This document shows, in pieces, positions 41,660-51,013 of a stretch of 64,000 bases of DNA. Location: the NCBI GenBank assembly GCA_964520325.1, contig CAZFOB010000013.1, positions 34,461 through 98,460 of the forward strand. The letters run 5' to 3'. Source of the stretch: CAZFOB01 sp964520325 (GTDB lineage Bacteria; Actinomycetota; JAICYB01). The translations under genes and the position numbers were made by a program. The number at the start of each line of letters is the position of its first letter. Positions within the stretch are counted from its first letter, which is position 1. The notes beneath the pieces are model-generated. The model saw only the letters and a program-made list of their open reading frames with translations, made no database searches and was not told the DNA's origin.

Positions 41660-43185
41660 GCAAAGACGGCAAGGACACCTTCTACATCACGACGCCGATC
41701 TACTACGTGAACGCCGAGCCGCACGTCGGTAGCGCGTACACGACGGTGATCGCCGACGTCATCACGCGCTGGCACCGGCTCCACGGCCGCCGCGTGCATC
41801 TCCTTACCGGCGTGGACGAACACGGCCAGAGACAGGAGAAGTCGGCCGAAGATGCCGGGATCTCACCGCAGGAATATGTCGATTCGATGGCCCCGCGCTG
41901 GGTAGCGCTCTGGGAAGCGCTGAACATCTCCAACGGAGATTTCATCCGGACGACCGAGGAACGCCACAAGCGCAGTGTCGTTCCATTCATGGAGCAGCTT
42001 CGCGACAACGACGACATCTACCTGGGCACGTATGAGGGCTGGTACTGCGTCCGCTGCGAGGAGTTCAAGACGGAGACGGAGATCGAGGACGGGAACTGCC
42101 CGATCCACGGCTCGCCGGTCGACCGTCTGAAGGAGGACAACTACTTCTTCCGCTTGTCCAAGTACAACGACGCGCTGATCAAGCTGTACGAAGACGATCC
42201 GGAGTTCCTCCAACCCAAGAGCGTCTACAACGAGATGTACTCGTTGCTCAAGCAGGGATTGATCGACCTACCCGTCTCGCGTCCGACGGTGAAGTGGGGC
42301 GTCCCGTTCCCGTGGGACCCGAACCAGGTCATCTATGTCTGGGTCGAGGCGCTCCTGAGCTACATCACCGCGATCGGTTATCCGGACGATCCGGCGACCT
42401 TCGAGCGCATGTGGCCGGCCGACGTCCATCTGATGGCGAAGGAGATCGTGCGTTTCCATGCTGTCATCTGGCCGGCGATGCTCATGTCGTTCGACATGCC
42501 TCTGCCGAAGCGTGTCTTCGCCCACGGATGGCTCATGGCCGGCGGCGAGAAGATCTCGAAGTCCGGCAAAGGCATCGCCGATATCTCTCCGTACGAGCTC
42601 ATCGACACGTACGGCGTCGATGGCTACCGCTTCCACTTCGTACGTGCGGTCGCCTTCGGCGGGGACGGCAACTTCTCTCTCGAAGACATGCACGCGCGGT
42701 ACAACGCGGAGCTCGCGAACGATCTAGGCAATCTCGCGAGCCGCACGCTCAACATGATCGAGCGCTACTGCGGTGGCGTCGTTCCGGGCGCGGACGTGAT
42801 CGAAGGACCCGAACAGGCGCTGCTCGACGTTGCGGCGAAGGCCGGTCCGACGGCGGATGAGCTGATCGGCGACCTGAAGGTCACGGCCGCCATCGCGGAG
42901 ATCTGGGAGATCGTCCGTCACTCGAACCGTTACTTGGTCGAACGGGAACCCTGGAAGCTCGCGAAGGAGGAGGCGAATACGCCACTCGTGGCCGGCGTGC
43001 TGAACGCGACCGCGACCGCCCTGGCAACCACCGCGGCGCTGCTATCGCCGGTGATGCCGGCCTCGATGGCTGAGTTGTGGTCGCGGCTCGGCTACGAGGG
43101 GGAGCCGAGGCTCGATGCTGGCTCGCCTGAGGGCAACACGATCCGCGTAGGGGAGGCCCTCTTCCCCCGTCTCGAAGCCTCTTGA
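41656..43185 (+). CDS. metG: Methionyl-tRNA synthetase
   Basis: 509 residues from TTG 41656. HIGH region PHVGSAYT, connective peptide with a zinc knuckle (YCVRCEEF ... CPIHG), KMSKS equivalent KISKSGK, then the anticodon-binding helical domain. Lacks the C-terminal tRNA-binding appendix, as usual for this group. Charges tRNA-Met. Coupled to rsmI and tatD by TTGA overlaps. Confidence 0.96.
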   Translation: MSKDGKDTFYITTPIYYVNAEPHVGSAYTTVIADVITRWHRLHGRRVHLLTGVDEHGQRQEKSAEDAGISPQEYVDSMAPRWVALWEALNISNGDFIRTTEERHKRSVVPFMEQLRDNDDIYLGTYEGWYCVRCEEFKTETEIEDGNCPIHGSPVDRLKEDNYFFRLSKYNDALIKLYEDDPEFLQPKSVYNEMYSLLKQGLIDLPVSRPTVKWGVPFPWDPNQVIYVWVEALLSYITAIGYPDDPATFERMWPADVHLMAKEIVRFHAVIWPAMLMSFDMPLPKRVFAHGWLMAGGEKISKSGKGIADISPYELIDTYGVDGYRFHFVRAVAFGGDGNFSLEDMHARYNAELANDLGNLASRTLNMIERYCGGVVPGADVIEGPEQALLDVAAKAGPTADELIGDLKVTAAIAEIWEIVRHSNRYLVEREPWKLAKEEANTPLVAGVLNATATALATTAALLSPVMPASMAELWSRLGYEGEPRLDAGSPEGNTIRVGEALFPRLEAS

Positions 43186-43988
43186 CGGGTCCTTCGACGG
43201 GTCTGGCGACGGGTCTGGCGACGGGTCTGGCCGACACTCACTGCCACCTCGACCATATCGAGCGTCCGACCGAAGAGGTCCTCGCCGAGGCACAAGAGGC
43301 CGGGATCGACCTCGTCGTTGACATCGGGATGGGGTTAGCCGGTTCCGAGGGCGCCGCTCGCCGGGCGATGGATCACGAGATGGTGTACGCCGCCGTCGGC
43401 ATCCATCCGAACGAGCTCGCAGAGTTCGAAGCCGATCCGGACGCAACGACGGCGCGTCTCCGTGAGCTCGCGTTGCATCCGCGAGTGGTCGGCATCGGTG
43501 AGACGGGCCTCGACTTCTATCGCGACCGATCGTCGCCGCACCTTCAAGAAAGTGCCTTCCGCGCGCACATCGCGCTTGCGAAGGAGATCGACAAGACGTT
43601 GGTCATCCACTGTCGTGAAGCGGAGCGCGAAGTGCTCGATGTGCTCGACGACGAAGGTGCGCCGCAGCGCGTGATCATGCATTGCTTCTCGGGCGACGAA
43701 GCGCACGCACGCAGATGCACCGAACGCGGCTTCTTCTGTTCGTTCGCCGGCAACATCACCTACAAACGCAACGACGAGTTGCGCGCGGCGTCCCGTGTCG
43801 TTTCGGATGCGTTGTTGCTCGTCGAAACCGACGCTCCGTTCCTAGCGCCGGTGCCGTTCCGTGGCAAAGGCAACGCCCCTGCCCTCGTTGTGCACACAGC
43901 ACGGGCGCTCGCGGAAGCGCGCTCGACGCCGTTCGACGTGCTGTTACAGATGTTGCTGATGAATACTCGTAGTGCGTTCGTGATTTAG
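43182..43988 (+). CDS. tatD: TatD-family metal-dependent hydrolase
   Basis: 268 residues from TTG 43182. Metal ligands: DTHCHLD, E in GETGLDFY, H in VIHCREAEREVL, H in MHCFSG and D in VETDAPFLAP. A 3'-5' exonuclease/deoxyribonuclease family protein. The N-terminus contains three direct repeats coding GL-ATGL-ATGL before the first motif. Confidence 0.92.
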   Translation: MTGPSTGLATGLATGLADTHCHLDHIERPTEEVLAEAQEAGIDLVVDIGMGLAGSEGAARRAMDHEMVYAAVGIHPNELAEFEADPDATTARLRELALHPRVVGIGETGLDFYRDRSSPHLQESAFRAHIALAKEIDKTLVIHCREAEREVLDVLDDEGAPQRVIMHCFSGDEAHARRCTERGFFCSFAGNITYKRNDELRAASRVVSDALLLVETDAPFLAPVPFRGKGNAPALVVHTARALAEARSTPFDVLLQMLLMNTRSAFVI

Positions 43989-44058
43989 ACGAACGACCTG
44001 CAAGAACGTCACAAACGCGTCCAAACTCGTTGCGCTCGTTGCGTTTTCGTCAGATTGC

Positions 44059-45303
44059 ATGCGACTGCAACGACTGTTAGCGTCCCGACGGGATCACATG
44101 GCTCAACCAGCACATCACTTTGTCGTTGTATCGCGTACTGCTCCGCAGATGGGGCCGTTCGTGCTTCCACCGACAACCGTTATCGAATCCGAGCATCCGG
44201 ACCGCGCGCGCACGCATGCTGCGGCGCTTCCGCGCGCCGGGCGTTGGTGCATGCGCGTTGCGGTCCTCCTCGTCGGTATCGCAGGACCGACGGTCGCCTT
44301 CGCGGCTGAACGCGATGTCGTGCTCGACCTCGAAGGGACAGTGCGCACCGTGCAGACGTACGCCGCCGATGCAACAGATCTGCTCGAACGCAAAGGTCTG
44401 AAAGCAGACAAGGCTGACCTGCTGACGGCAGGCGCCTTGAAGGACGGCGGCACCGTGACGTACCGCAAGGCGAAGAGCGTCCGCCTCGTGCTCGACGGCG
44501 AACGTAAGACCGTCGTTGCTCGCGGACTCACGGTCGGTCAAGCGGTGAAGGACCTCGGGCTCGTGCCCGGCCCCGAGGACCTCATGCATCCACCCGCTTC
44601 CACCAAACTGAGATCTGGTCTTTCGATCTACGTCCGCAACGCGATCCACGCCAAGTTGCGGGTCGACGGCGCCCTGCGCGACGTGGTCTCGAGCGCCGAC
44701 ACCGTCGAGAACCTGATCAAGCAGGCTGGAGTCGCCGCCGGACCGAACGATTACATCTTCCCGGCAAAGCAGACCGAGCCGACGGACGGCATGTGGGTGA
44801 GGGTCGTACGCGTCAGGCGCGTGGTAGAGGCCAAGAACATCCGGGTGCCCTACCGCGTGGTGACGCAGCGCGACTCGGCGATGGACAGTGGGGTTCGCAA
44901 GGTGGTTCAGCAGGGGTCGGAGGGTCTCAAGGTGCAGCGCTTCTCGATCCTGTTGGAGGACGGAAGGCGCGTGCAGACCCGGATGACCGAGGAGAAAGTC
45001 CTGCGCTCGGCGCGCGACCACATCGTGCGCGTCGGTTCGAGGGAGCCTTCCTACAAGGGCGGCGGAGGCAAGCAGAGCGGCGTCGCGTCCTGGTTCCAGG
45101 CCGACGGTCTCGTGGCTGCTCACCGGTCGCTGCCGCTCGGATCGGTCGTGAAGGTCACGGCTGAGAACGGCAAGTCGGTGACCGTGCGGATCAACCAGCG
45201 TGGTCCGTTCGTCGACGGACGGGTCATCGATCTTTCCGATGACGCATTCCAGCGTCTGGCTCCGCTCGGCGCGGGCACCGTGAAGGTCACGATCCAGTCC
45301 TAA
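44059..45303 (+). CDS. Surface protein with DUF348, G5 and RlpA-like domains
   Basis: 414 residues. A cytoplasmic or signal segment of 75 residues, one membrane helix (RVAVLLVGIAGPTVAFA), three DUF348 repeats (about 85-250), a G5 domain (about 255-330) and a C-terminal RlpA-like double-psi beta-barrel (GVASWFQADGLVAAHRSLPLGS ... INQRGPFVDGRVIDLS). RpfB proteins have the same N-terminal part but a lysozyme-like Rpf domain at the end; here it is replaced. The conserved NDRGPF of RlpA reads NQRGPF. Lies before rsmA as in the rpfB-rsmA-ispE cluster; likely cell-wall remodelling. Alternative start ATG 44098. Confidence 0.85.
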   Translation: MRLQRLLASRRDHMAQPAHHFVVVSRTAPQMGPFVLPPTTVIESEHPDRARTHAAALPRAGRWCMRVAVLLVGIAGPTVAFAAERDVVLDLEGTVRTVQTYAADATDLLERKGLKADKADLLTAGALKDGGTVTYRKAKSVRLVLDGERKTVVARGLTVGQAVKDLGLVPGPEDLMHPPASTKLRSGLSIYVRNAIHAKLRVDGALRDVVSSADTVENLIKQAGVAAGPNDYIFPAKQTEPTDGMWVRVVRVRRVVEAKNIRVPYRVVTQRDSAMDSGVRKVVQQGSEGLKVQRFSILLEDGRRVQTRMTEEKVLRSARDHIVRVGSREPSYKGGGGKQSGVASWFQADGLVAAHRSLPLGSVVKVTAENGKSVTVRINQRGPFVDGRVIDLSDDAFQRLAPLGAGTVKVTIQS

Positions 45304-45320
45304 GAAGAGAGAATCGTCAC

Positions 45321-46154
45321 GTGCTCGAACACGTGACTCCCTCGATCGCCGGCGAGATCCTCAGCCGGCACGGCCTTCGCGCCGGACGTCGTCACGGACA
45401 GCATTTCCTCGTCGACCCGAACACCGTCCGTCGCATCGTGCGTCTTGCCGACGTCCGTCCGGCTGAAACGATCCTCGAGATCGGCCCGGGCATCGGTTCG
45501 CTGACGGTCGCACTCGCGCAAGCCGCCAAGCGTGTGGTCGCGGTCGAGATCGATGAAGCGGTTGCGCGGGCGCTTTGTGAAGTGCTGGAAGGCGCAGACA
45601 ACGTCGACGTGGTCGTGGCCGACGCTATGCACATCGACCTCGCAGAGCAGCTAAAGGGATCTGCTCGTCTGGTCGCCAATCTGCCGTACAACGTCGCGAC
45701 GCCGTTGTTCATCCGCGTACTCGAGGCGTTGCCGGATGTCACCGGCGGTCTGGTGATGGTGCAGCGCGAACTCGGTCAACGGTGGACGGCCTCACCCGGC
45801 GGACGCTTGTACAACGCCGCATCGGTGAAGGTTCGTTACCACGCCGTCGCGCGCATCGTTGGTGACGTTCCCAAGACGGTCTTCATGCCCCCGCCGAAGG
45901 TCGAATCGGTGCTCGTGGAGTTCACTCGTCGTGCTGAGCCACCTGTAGAGGTCGCCTCCGAAGACGGGTTCTTCACGTTCGTCCGGGCCGCATTCGCGCA
46001 CCGGCGAAAGACGCTTCGCAATTCGCTTGCTGCGAGTAGCTATACAACCGACGCGATCGAGCACGCTCTTGTTGCGTCCTCGATCCCGCAACGCGCGCGG
46101 CCCGAGGACTTGTCACTCGAGGACTTCGCCGCGCTACACGCTGCACTGTCGTGA
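45321..46154 (+). CDS. rsmA: 16S rRNA (adenine1518/1519-N6)-dimethyltransferase
   Basis: 277 residues, GTG start. QHFLVDP, the SAM motif ILEIGPGIGSLT, VAVEID and the catalytic NLPYNVATP are all present, as is the C-terminal DNA-glycosylase-like domain. Dimethylates A1518 and A1519 of 16S rRNA. Overlaps ispE (GTGA). Confidence 0.96.
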   Translation: MLEHVTPSIAGEILSRHGLRAGRRHGQHFLVDPNTVRRIVRLADVRPAETILEIGPGIGSLTVALAQAAKRVVAVEIDEAVARALCEVLEGADNVDVVVADAMHIDLAEQLKGSARLVANLPYNVATPLFIRVLEALPDVTGGLVMVQRELGQRWTASPGGRLYNAASVKVRYHAVARIVGDVPKTVFMPPPKVESVLVEFTRRAEPPVEVASEDGFFTFVRAAFAHRRKTLRNSLAASSYTTDAIEHALVASSIPQRARPEDLSLEDFAALHAALS

Positions 46155-47011
46155 TGCGACGTCCCCCGCGAAGGGTCGAGGTTCACGGCGCCGGCAAGGT
46201 GAACGTGGGCTGGCTCGTCGGCGACCGGCGCAACGACGGCTACCACGACGTTTCCGGACTCATGCAGACGGTCTCGCTCCTCGATGTGCTCGACATCACC
46301 GTCGATCCCGGTATCGACGGGCTCGAGGTGGCGGTTCCCGGCCGGCCCGAGCTCGAGAACGACTCGAACCTCGTCGTCGTGGCCGCACGGCTGCTGAGCG
46401 ACCGGATCGACCCGTTGCCCACGCGCATCGTTGTTCACAAGACCATCCCCATCGCCGCCGGGCTCGGCGGCGGCAGCGCCGATGCGGCCGCGGCCCTGGT
46501 GGGGCTGAATACGGTGTGGGGCGGGAAGTTACATGCCCGCGACCTCGTCGAGATCGCCGCCGAGGTCGGTTCTGATGTGCCGGGCATCCTCGTCGGTGGG
46601 CTGGTGCACGCTTCCGGTCGCGGCGAGCGCGTGCGCAACGTCGGCTCTTTCGACGACGGATGGCTGGTGCTCGGTGTCGGCGCCGATGGCATATCCGCCG
46701 CCGCCGCGTACAAGGCCTTCGATGACCTCGGCTCCGAGATCGGGGACGCAGGTGCGCACGCGTTCTTCCACAACGATCTCGAGCGAGCGGCGTGCCGACT
46801 GGTCGATGGCCTCGCCGAGCGCGTGGAGGCCATGCGGGAGGCGACCGGCTCGGCGTGGGTGTCTGGCTCGGGTCCAACCGTGGTCGGCCCGGTCGCCGAC
46901 GAGGCGCACGCGCGCGGCTGCGCCGCGCGCGTGCGCGATCACTTCCACGATGTGCTCATCGCACGCCCCACAACGTGGGGCGTGCGACTCCACCTTCGAG
47001 GCGGCGCCTGA
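46151..47011 (+). CDS. ispE: 4-diphosphocytidyl-2-C-methyl-D-erythritol kinase
   Basis: 286 residues from GTG 46151 (ATG 46154 possible). GHMP kinase features: GAGKVNVGWLVGDRRNDGYHD, the phosphate-binding loop PIAAGLGGGSADAAAAL, GSDVPGIL and SGSGPTVVG. Enzyme of the MEP isoprenoid pathway. Confidence 0.95.
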   Translation: MMRRPPRRVEVHGAGKVNVGWLVGDRRNDGYHDVSGLMQTVSLLDVLDITVDPGIDGLEVAVPGRPELENDSNLVVVAARLLSDRIDPLPTRIVVHKTIPIAAGLGGGSADAAAALVGLNTVWGGKLHARDLVEIAAEVGSDVPGILVGGLVHASGRGERVRNVGSFDDGWLVLGVGADGISAAAAYKAFDDLGSEIGDAGAHAFFHNDLERAACRLVDGLAERVEAMREATGSAWVSGSGPTVVGPVADEAHARGCAARVRDHFHDVLIARPTTWGVRLHLRGGA

Positions 47012-47070
47012 CGGCGCATCCGTCTACGGGGCGCCTGACGGCGCATCCGGGGTTCATAGACTACGAACGG

Positions 47071-47141
47071 TGGGAGGTCGTCCAATGGCAAGACCCGGGA
47101 CTTTGGCTCCCGTTATGGCGGTTCGAGTCCGCCCCTCCCAG
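47071..47141 (+). tRNA. tRNA-Gln (anticodon TTG)
   Basis: Acceptor TGGGAGG pairs with CCTCCCA; anticodon stem CGGGA/TCCCG encloses CTTTGGC, anticodon TTG; T-loop TTCGAGT. Discriminator G; CCA not encoded. Two 20-bp repeats of GGCGCCTGACGGCGCATCCG lie just upstream (about 47000-47050). The next coding frame begins two bases later. Confidence 0.93.
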
Positions 47142-47143
47142 CT

Positions 47144-47728
47144 GTGAACGGTGCCGGCTGCGTGGTTCTCGTGAAGCATGCCCTTCCGCTCATCGACACG
47201 TCCCGGCCGGCGAGAGAGTGGCCGCTGTCCGAAGAGGGCGCTGCGCGATCACGAGAGCTAGCTCATTGCCTGCGACCTTTCATCCCGTTCCGCCTCGTGA
47301 GCAGCATCGAGCCCAAGGCGTCCGGTACGGCGGACCAGGTCGCAAGCGAGCTCGGGATCAAAGCCAGCCCGGTGGAGGGACTGCACGAGATCGATCGACC
47401 CGTTCTGCCGTGGATGGGTCCCGAGGAATACGAGCGCTTCAATGCGCGGCTCTTCACCGACTTCGATCGGCCTGTCGTCGGGTCGGAGTCGGCACGGCAG
47501 GCACTCGACCGGTTCGATGCGGCGCTGCTGTGTGAGATCGAGCGCATGGATCGCGAACATCTCGTTGTCATCAGCCACGGAACGGTGATGTCCCTCTTCG
47601 TGGCAGCACACGATGACGGAGTCGATGCACTCGGGCTCTGGAAAGATCTGCAGTGCTGCTCGTTCGTCGTGCTCGACGCGGCGCGTCTGAAGCTGCAAGA
47701 GATCATGCCGGGTACGCTCGACGGGTGA
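47144..47728 (+). CDS. Histidine-phosphatase-superfamily protein (atypical)
   Basis: 194 residues from GTG 47144; GTG 47162 is an alternative and would leave room after the tRNA. The phosphoglycerate-mutase-like fold is visible: VVLVKHALPLID in place of RHG, PLSEEGAARSRELA, and the second His in LVVISHGTVM. The first catalytic Arg-His-Gly is Lys-His-Ala, so activity may be changed. Overlaps glmU (GTGA). Confidence 0.75.
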   Translation: MNGAGCVVLVKHALPLIDTSRPAREWPLSEEGAARSRELAHCLRPFIPFRLVSSIEPKASGTADQVASELGIKASPVEGLHEIDRPVLPWMGPEEYERFNARLFTDFDRPVVGSESARQALDRFDAALLCEIERMDREHLVVISHGTVMSLFVAAHDDGVDALGLWKDLQCCSFVVLDAARLKLQEIMPGTLDG

Positions 47729-49188
47729 CCCCCAAACGCAACAACCTCGGAGCCGTCGTCCTCGCCGCGGGAGCATCGAAACGCTTCGGCGGCGCGAGTC
47801 CGAAGGTGCTGCACCCGCTGTGCGGACCTCCGATCCTCGTCCACGTCCTCGAGACGCTGCGCGTTGTCCACCGATCGGCCAAGATCTCGACCGTCATCGT
47901 CGTCGTGCCTCCCGGCAAGCAGATCGAGAAGGCCCTCGCCGGCATCGGGTTCCCGTTCGAGATCGCCTTCGCCGTCCAGAAAGAGCTCACCGGAACGGGT
48001 GCGGCCGCACAGATCGGACTCAAGAAGCTCGGCGAGGTCGACGAGGTGCTTGTACTCGCCGGTGACATGCCGCTGGTCACCGCCGAGAGTCTCACGTCGC
48101 TCGTTCGGGCTCGGCGAAGCTCCGCTTCAGCCTGCGCGCTGCTCAGCGCCACCTCGGCCATCTCGCATCGGCCGCCGCCGTACGGCCGCATCCTTCGCAG
48201 CGCCGGCGATGTCGTATCCATCGTCGAGGCGAAAGATGCGACGTCGGAGCAACTCGAGATCCACGAGGTCAACCTGTCCACGTACGCGTTCGATCGCGAC
48301 GCTCTCGGAACAGTTCTTCCGCGGATCCGCGCCGACAACGCGCAGGGCGAGCGGTATCTCACCGACTCGATCGGGGAGCTCGTTGCGACCGGACGTCACG
48401 TGACGAGTACCGAAGGCGACATCGAAGAGAGTTCGGGTACGAACACCCGCGAAGACTTCGCGGACGTCGCGCGGATCGTCCGACGGCGGCTCGTTGCCGA
48501 TCTCATGAACAAGGGCGTCACCGTTGTCGATCCGGACACCACTTACGTCGATGTCGGCGTGGTGGTCGGTGCCGACACCGTCCTGCTTCCCAACACCCAC
48601 CTCGAAGGCGCAACGAAGATCGGTTCCGGCTGCGAGATCGGCCCCAGCGTCCGCCTTGTCGACACGGTGGTCGGCGACGAGGCGCGGGTGACGTTCGCCG
48701 TAGCGCGCGAGGTAAGGATCGGTCCCCATGCCAGCGTCGGCCCCTTCGCGAGCCTTCGTCCGGGAACAGTGCTGGGGAGAGGTGCGGAGATCGGCAGCTT
48801 CGCCGAGATGAAGAACGCGAAGATCGGTGACGGCGTCAAGGCGCACCACTTCTCCTACCTCGGAGACGTCACCGTCGGCCGCGGCACCAACATCGGGGCC
48901 GGCACGATCACGTGCAACTACGACGGCGAACGGAAACACGCCACGACGATCGGCGAGGACGCCTTTATCGGCTCCGATTCGATCCTGGTCGCGCCCGTAC
49001 GTGTCGGAGCCGGCGCTTACACTGGCGCCGGGTCGGTGGTGAACCGCGACGTCAAGGCCGGTGAGCTTGTGTACGGCGTGCCGGCCAAGCCCCGGGGGGT
49101 CCGGGGGGTGTCCCTCCGGAAAGCTAAACGCAAGAGCCCACCGAAGAAGAAGGCGAAGCGCAAGGGCAAAGGGGAGAAAGGCGGCTGA
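47725..49188 (+). CDS. glmU: GlmU: UDP-GlcNAc pyrophosphorylase / GlcN-1-P acetyltransferase
   Basis: 487 residues from GTG 47725. Uridyltransferase domain (VVLAAGASKRFGGASPKVL, LVLAGDMPLV, EVNLSTYAFD) and left-handed beta-helix acetyltransferase (FAEMKNAKIGDG, HHFSYLGD, NYDGERKHAT). It makes UDP-GlcNAc for peptidoglycan. A Lys-rich tail of about 25 residues (KAKRKSPPKKKAKRK) extends the C-terminus. Confidence 0.96.
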   Translation: MTPKRNNLGAVVLAAGASKRFGGASPKVLHPLCGPPILVHVLETLRVVHRSAKISTVIVVVPPGKQIEKALAGIGFPFEIAFAVQKELTGTGAAAQIGLKKLGEVDEVLVLAGDMPLVTAESLTSLVRARRSSASACALLSATSAISHRPPPYGRILRSAGDVVSIVEAKDATSEQLEIHEVNLSTYAFDRDALGTVLPRIRADNAQGERYLTDSIGELVATGRHVTSTEGDIEESSGTNTREDFADVARIVRRRLVADLMNKGVTVVDPDTTYVDVGVVVGADTVLLPNTHLEGATKIGSGCEIGPSVRLVDTVVGDEARVTFAVAREVRIGPHASVGPFASLRPGTVLGRGAEIGSFAEMKNAKIGDGVKAHHFSYLGDVTVGRGTNIGAGTITCNYDGERKHATTIGEDAFIGSDSILVAPVRVGAGAYTGAGSVVNRDVKAGELVYGVPAKPRGVRGVSLRKAKRKSPPKKKAKRKGKGEKGG

Positions 49189-50153
49189 TGGAGTTCGCGG
49201 AGAAACGTCACCTCGCTCTCTACGCGGGAAGCTCGCATCCCGATCTTGCCGAGGAGGTTGCCAAGCATCTCGGCGTGTCGCTCGGAGAGGTCGACATCCA
49301 CCACTTCGCGAACAGCGAGGTCTACGTGCGGTTCCTGCAGTCGGTGCGCGGCGCGTACGCGTTCGTCCTGCAGACCCACACCCCACCGGTCAACGAGCAC
49401 ATCGTCGAGACGCTGATCATGCTCGACGCGCTCAAGCGAGGCTCGGCCCGGCGTATCACCGCCGTGCTCCCGTTCTTCCCCTACTCGCGCCAGGACAAGA
49501 AGCACCTCGCGCGCGAGCCCATCTCCGCCAAGCTCATGGCCGACCTCCTGCACACCGCGGGGGCCGACCGCGTGATGTCGGTCGACCTGCACGCCGGACA
49601 GATCCAGGGCTTCTTCGACATGCCGTTCGACCACCTCACCGCGCATCCGCTGATCCTCGACTACATGCGCAACGAGATCGGCGACGACATCGTGGTCGCT
49701 GCTCCAGACGCCGGACGCGTCGGTGTGGCCGACCGCTTCGCGAAGAAGCTCGGGCAGGACCTGGCGATCGTCCACAAACGCCGTGACCCGAGCAAGCACG
49801 GTGAGGTCGAGACGTTGCATGTCGTCGGCGATGTCGACGGACGACGCTGCGTGCTCGTCGACGACATGATCGACTCGGGCGGCACGATCGTGAAGGCGGC
49901 TGAGGCGCTCGCCAAGCACGGCGCGTCCGAGGTCTACGTGGCGTGTACCCACCCGGTGCTGTCGGGCGCAGCCGTCGAGCGACTCGAGGGCTCCGTCATC
50001 CGCAAGGTGATGGTCACCAACACGCTTCCGATCCCGCCGGAGAAGGGCTTCAGCAAGCTCGCGGTGGTTTCGGTTGGCCAGATCATCGCCGACGCGATCC
50101 GCGCCGTCTTCGAGGACGAATCGGTCTCCGGCATCTTCGGCGGCGACAACTAG
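49188..50153 (+). CDS. prs: Ribose-phosphate pyrophosphokinase
   Basis: 321 residues. FANSEVYVRF, ITAVLPFFPYSRQDKKHL, VDLHAGQIQGFFD, AAPDAGRVG and the PRPP loop CVLVDDMIDSGGT are present. Makes PRPP for nucleotide and amino acid synthesis. Stop of glmU and this ATG share one base (TGATG). The glmU-prs pair is conserved across bacteria. Confidence 0.97.
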   Translation: MEFAEKRHLALYAGSSHPDLAEEVAKHLGVSLGEVDIHHFANSEVYVRFLQSVRGAYAFVLQTHTPPVNEHIVETLIMLDALKRGSARRITAVLPFFPYSRQDKKHLAREPISAKLMADLLHTAGADRVMSVDLHAGQIQGFFDMPFDHLTAHPLILDYMRNEIGDDIVVAAPDAGRVGVADRFAKKLGQDLAIVHKRRDPSKHGEVETLHVVGDVDGRRCVLVDDMIDSGGTIVKAAEALAKHGASEVYVACTHPVLSGAAVERLEGSVIRKVMVTNTLPIPPEKGFSKLAVVSVGQIIADAIRAVFEDESVSGIFGGDN

Positions 50154-50260
50154 GCCTCTTCGCGCCGAGCATCGCAGGCTTTGATACCGTTGGGAGCCGT
50201 CGGCTACCGCCGAACCACCAAAGACCGGGCCAAGACCGGGCCAACCCCAGGGAAAATCGG

Positions 50261-51001
50261 ATGGCGCAAGACATCGTTCTCACCGTGCAGGCTCGCGAGG
50301 GCCGAGGACGCACCATGGTTCGCAAGCTGCGAGCCGAGGGCTTGCTGCCCGGCGTGATCTACGGCACCGGCATCGAACCGGTCGCACTGGCGGTCCCGCG
50401 CTCAGAGCTGCTGAAGACCCTTCACGCGCACGGCGCCCACCCCCTCGTGACCATCAAGATCGAGACCAAGGACAAAGAGAGCGAGGACCCCCCCACGGAG
50501 TACCTGGCGCTCGTGAAGGATCTCCAGATAGACCACGTGAAGCAGGTCGCTCTCCACGTCGACTTCCACCGCGTCCAGGCCGACAAGCCGGTGCAGACCG
50601 AAGTCGAGGTGCGCTTGTTCGGTGAACCTGCCGGAGTCAAGCTCGGCGGCATCCTCGACATCACCACGCGCATGGTCACCGTCGAGGCGCTGCCTCGCGA
50701 CCTTCCAGAGTCGATCGAGCTCGACGTCAGCTTTATGGAGCTCGGCGACGTCGTCCGAGTCAGCGATCTGGCTGTCCCGGCCGGCGTCACGATCCTCACC
50801 GACCCGGAAGAGTCGCTCGCATCGGTCGTCGCACCCCGCGTCGAGCAGGTCGAGCTCTCGGCGGAAGACGCAGAAGCTCTCGGGGCGCTCTCGCCGGACG
50901 AGCTCGAGGCGCTCCAAGAGCTCGCCGCACCAACTGCTGCCGCAGAGAGCGGCGAGGGCGAGGCCTCCGGCGAATCGAGCGAGGCTCCAAAGGCCGAGTA
51001 G
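50261..51001 (+). CDS. rplY: 50S ribosomal protein L25 (CTC type)
   Basis: 246 residues. The N-terminal L25 domain (LTVQAREGRGRTMVRKLRAEGLLPGVIYG) and the TL5/CTC C-terminal beta domain are followed by an acidic Ala/Glu tail (about 210-246). Binds 5S rRNA. The 107 bp before it contain only a 10-bp tandem repeat (ACCGGGCCAAG). Confidence 0.95.
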   Translation: MAQDIVLTVQAREGRGRTMVRKLRAEGLLPGVIYGTGIEPVALAVPRSELLKTLHAHGAHPLVTIKIETKDKESEDPPTEYLALVKDLQIDHVKQVALHVDFHRVQADKPVQTEVEVRLFGEPAGVKLGGILDITTRMVTVEALPRDLPESIELDVSFMELGDVVRVSDLAVPAGVTILTDPEESLASVVAPRVEQVELSAEDAEALGALSPDELEALQELAAPTAAAESGEGEASGESSEAPKAE

Positions 51002-51013
51002 GTGGGCACGTAG

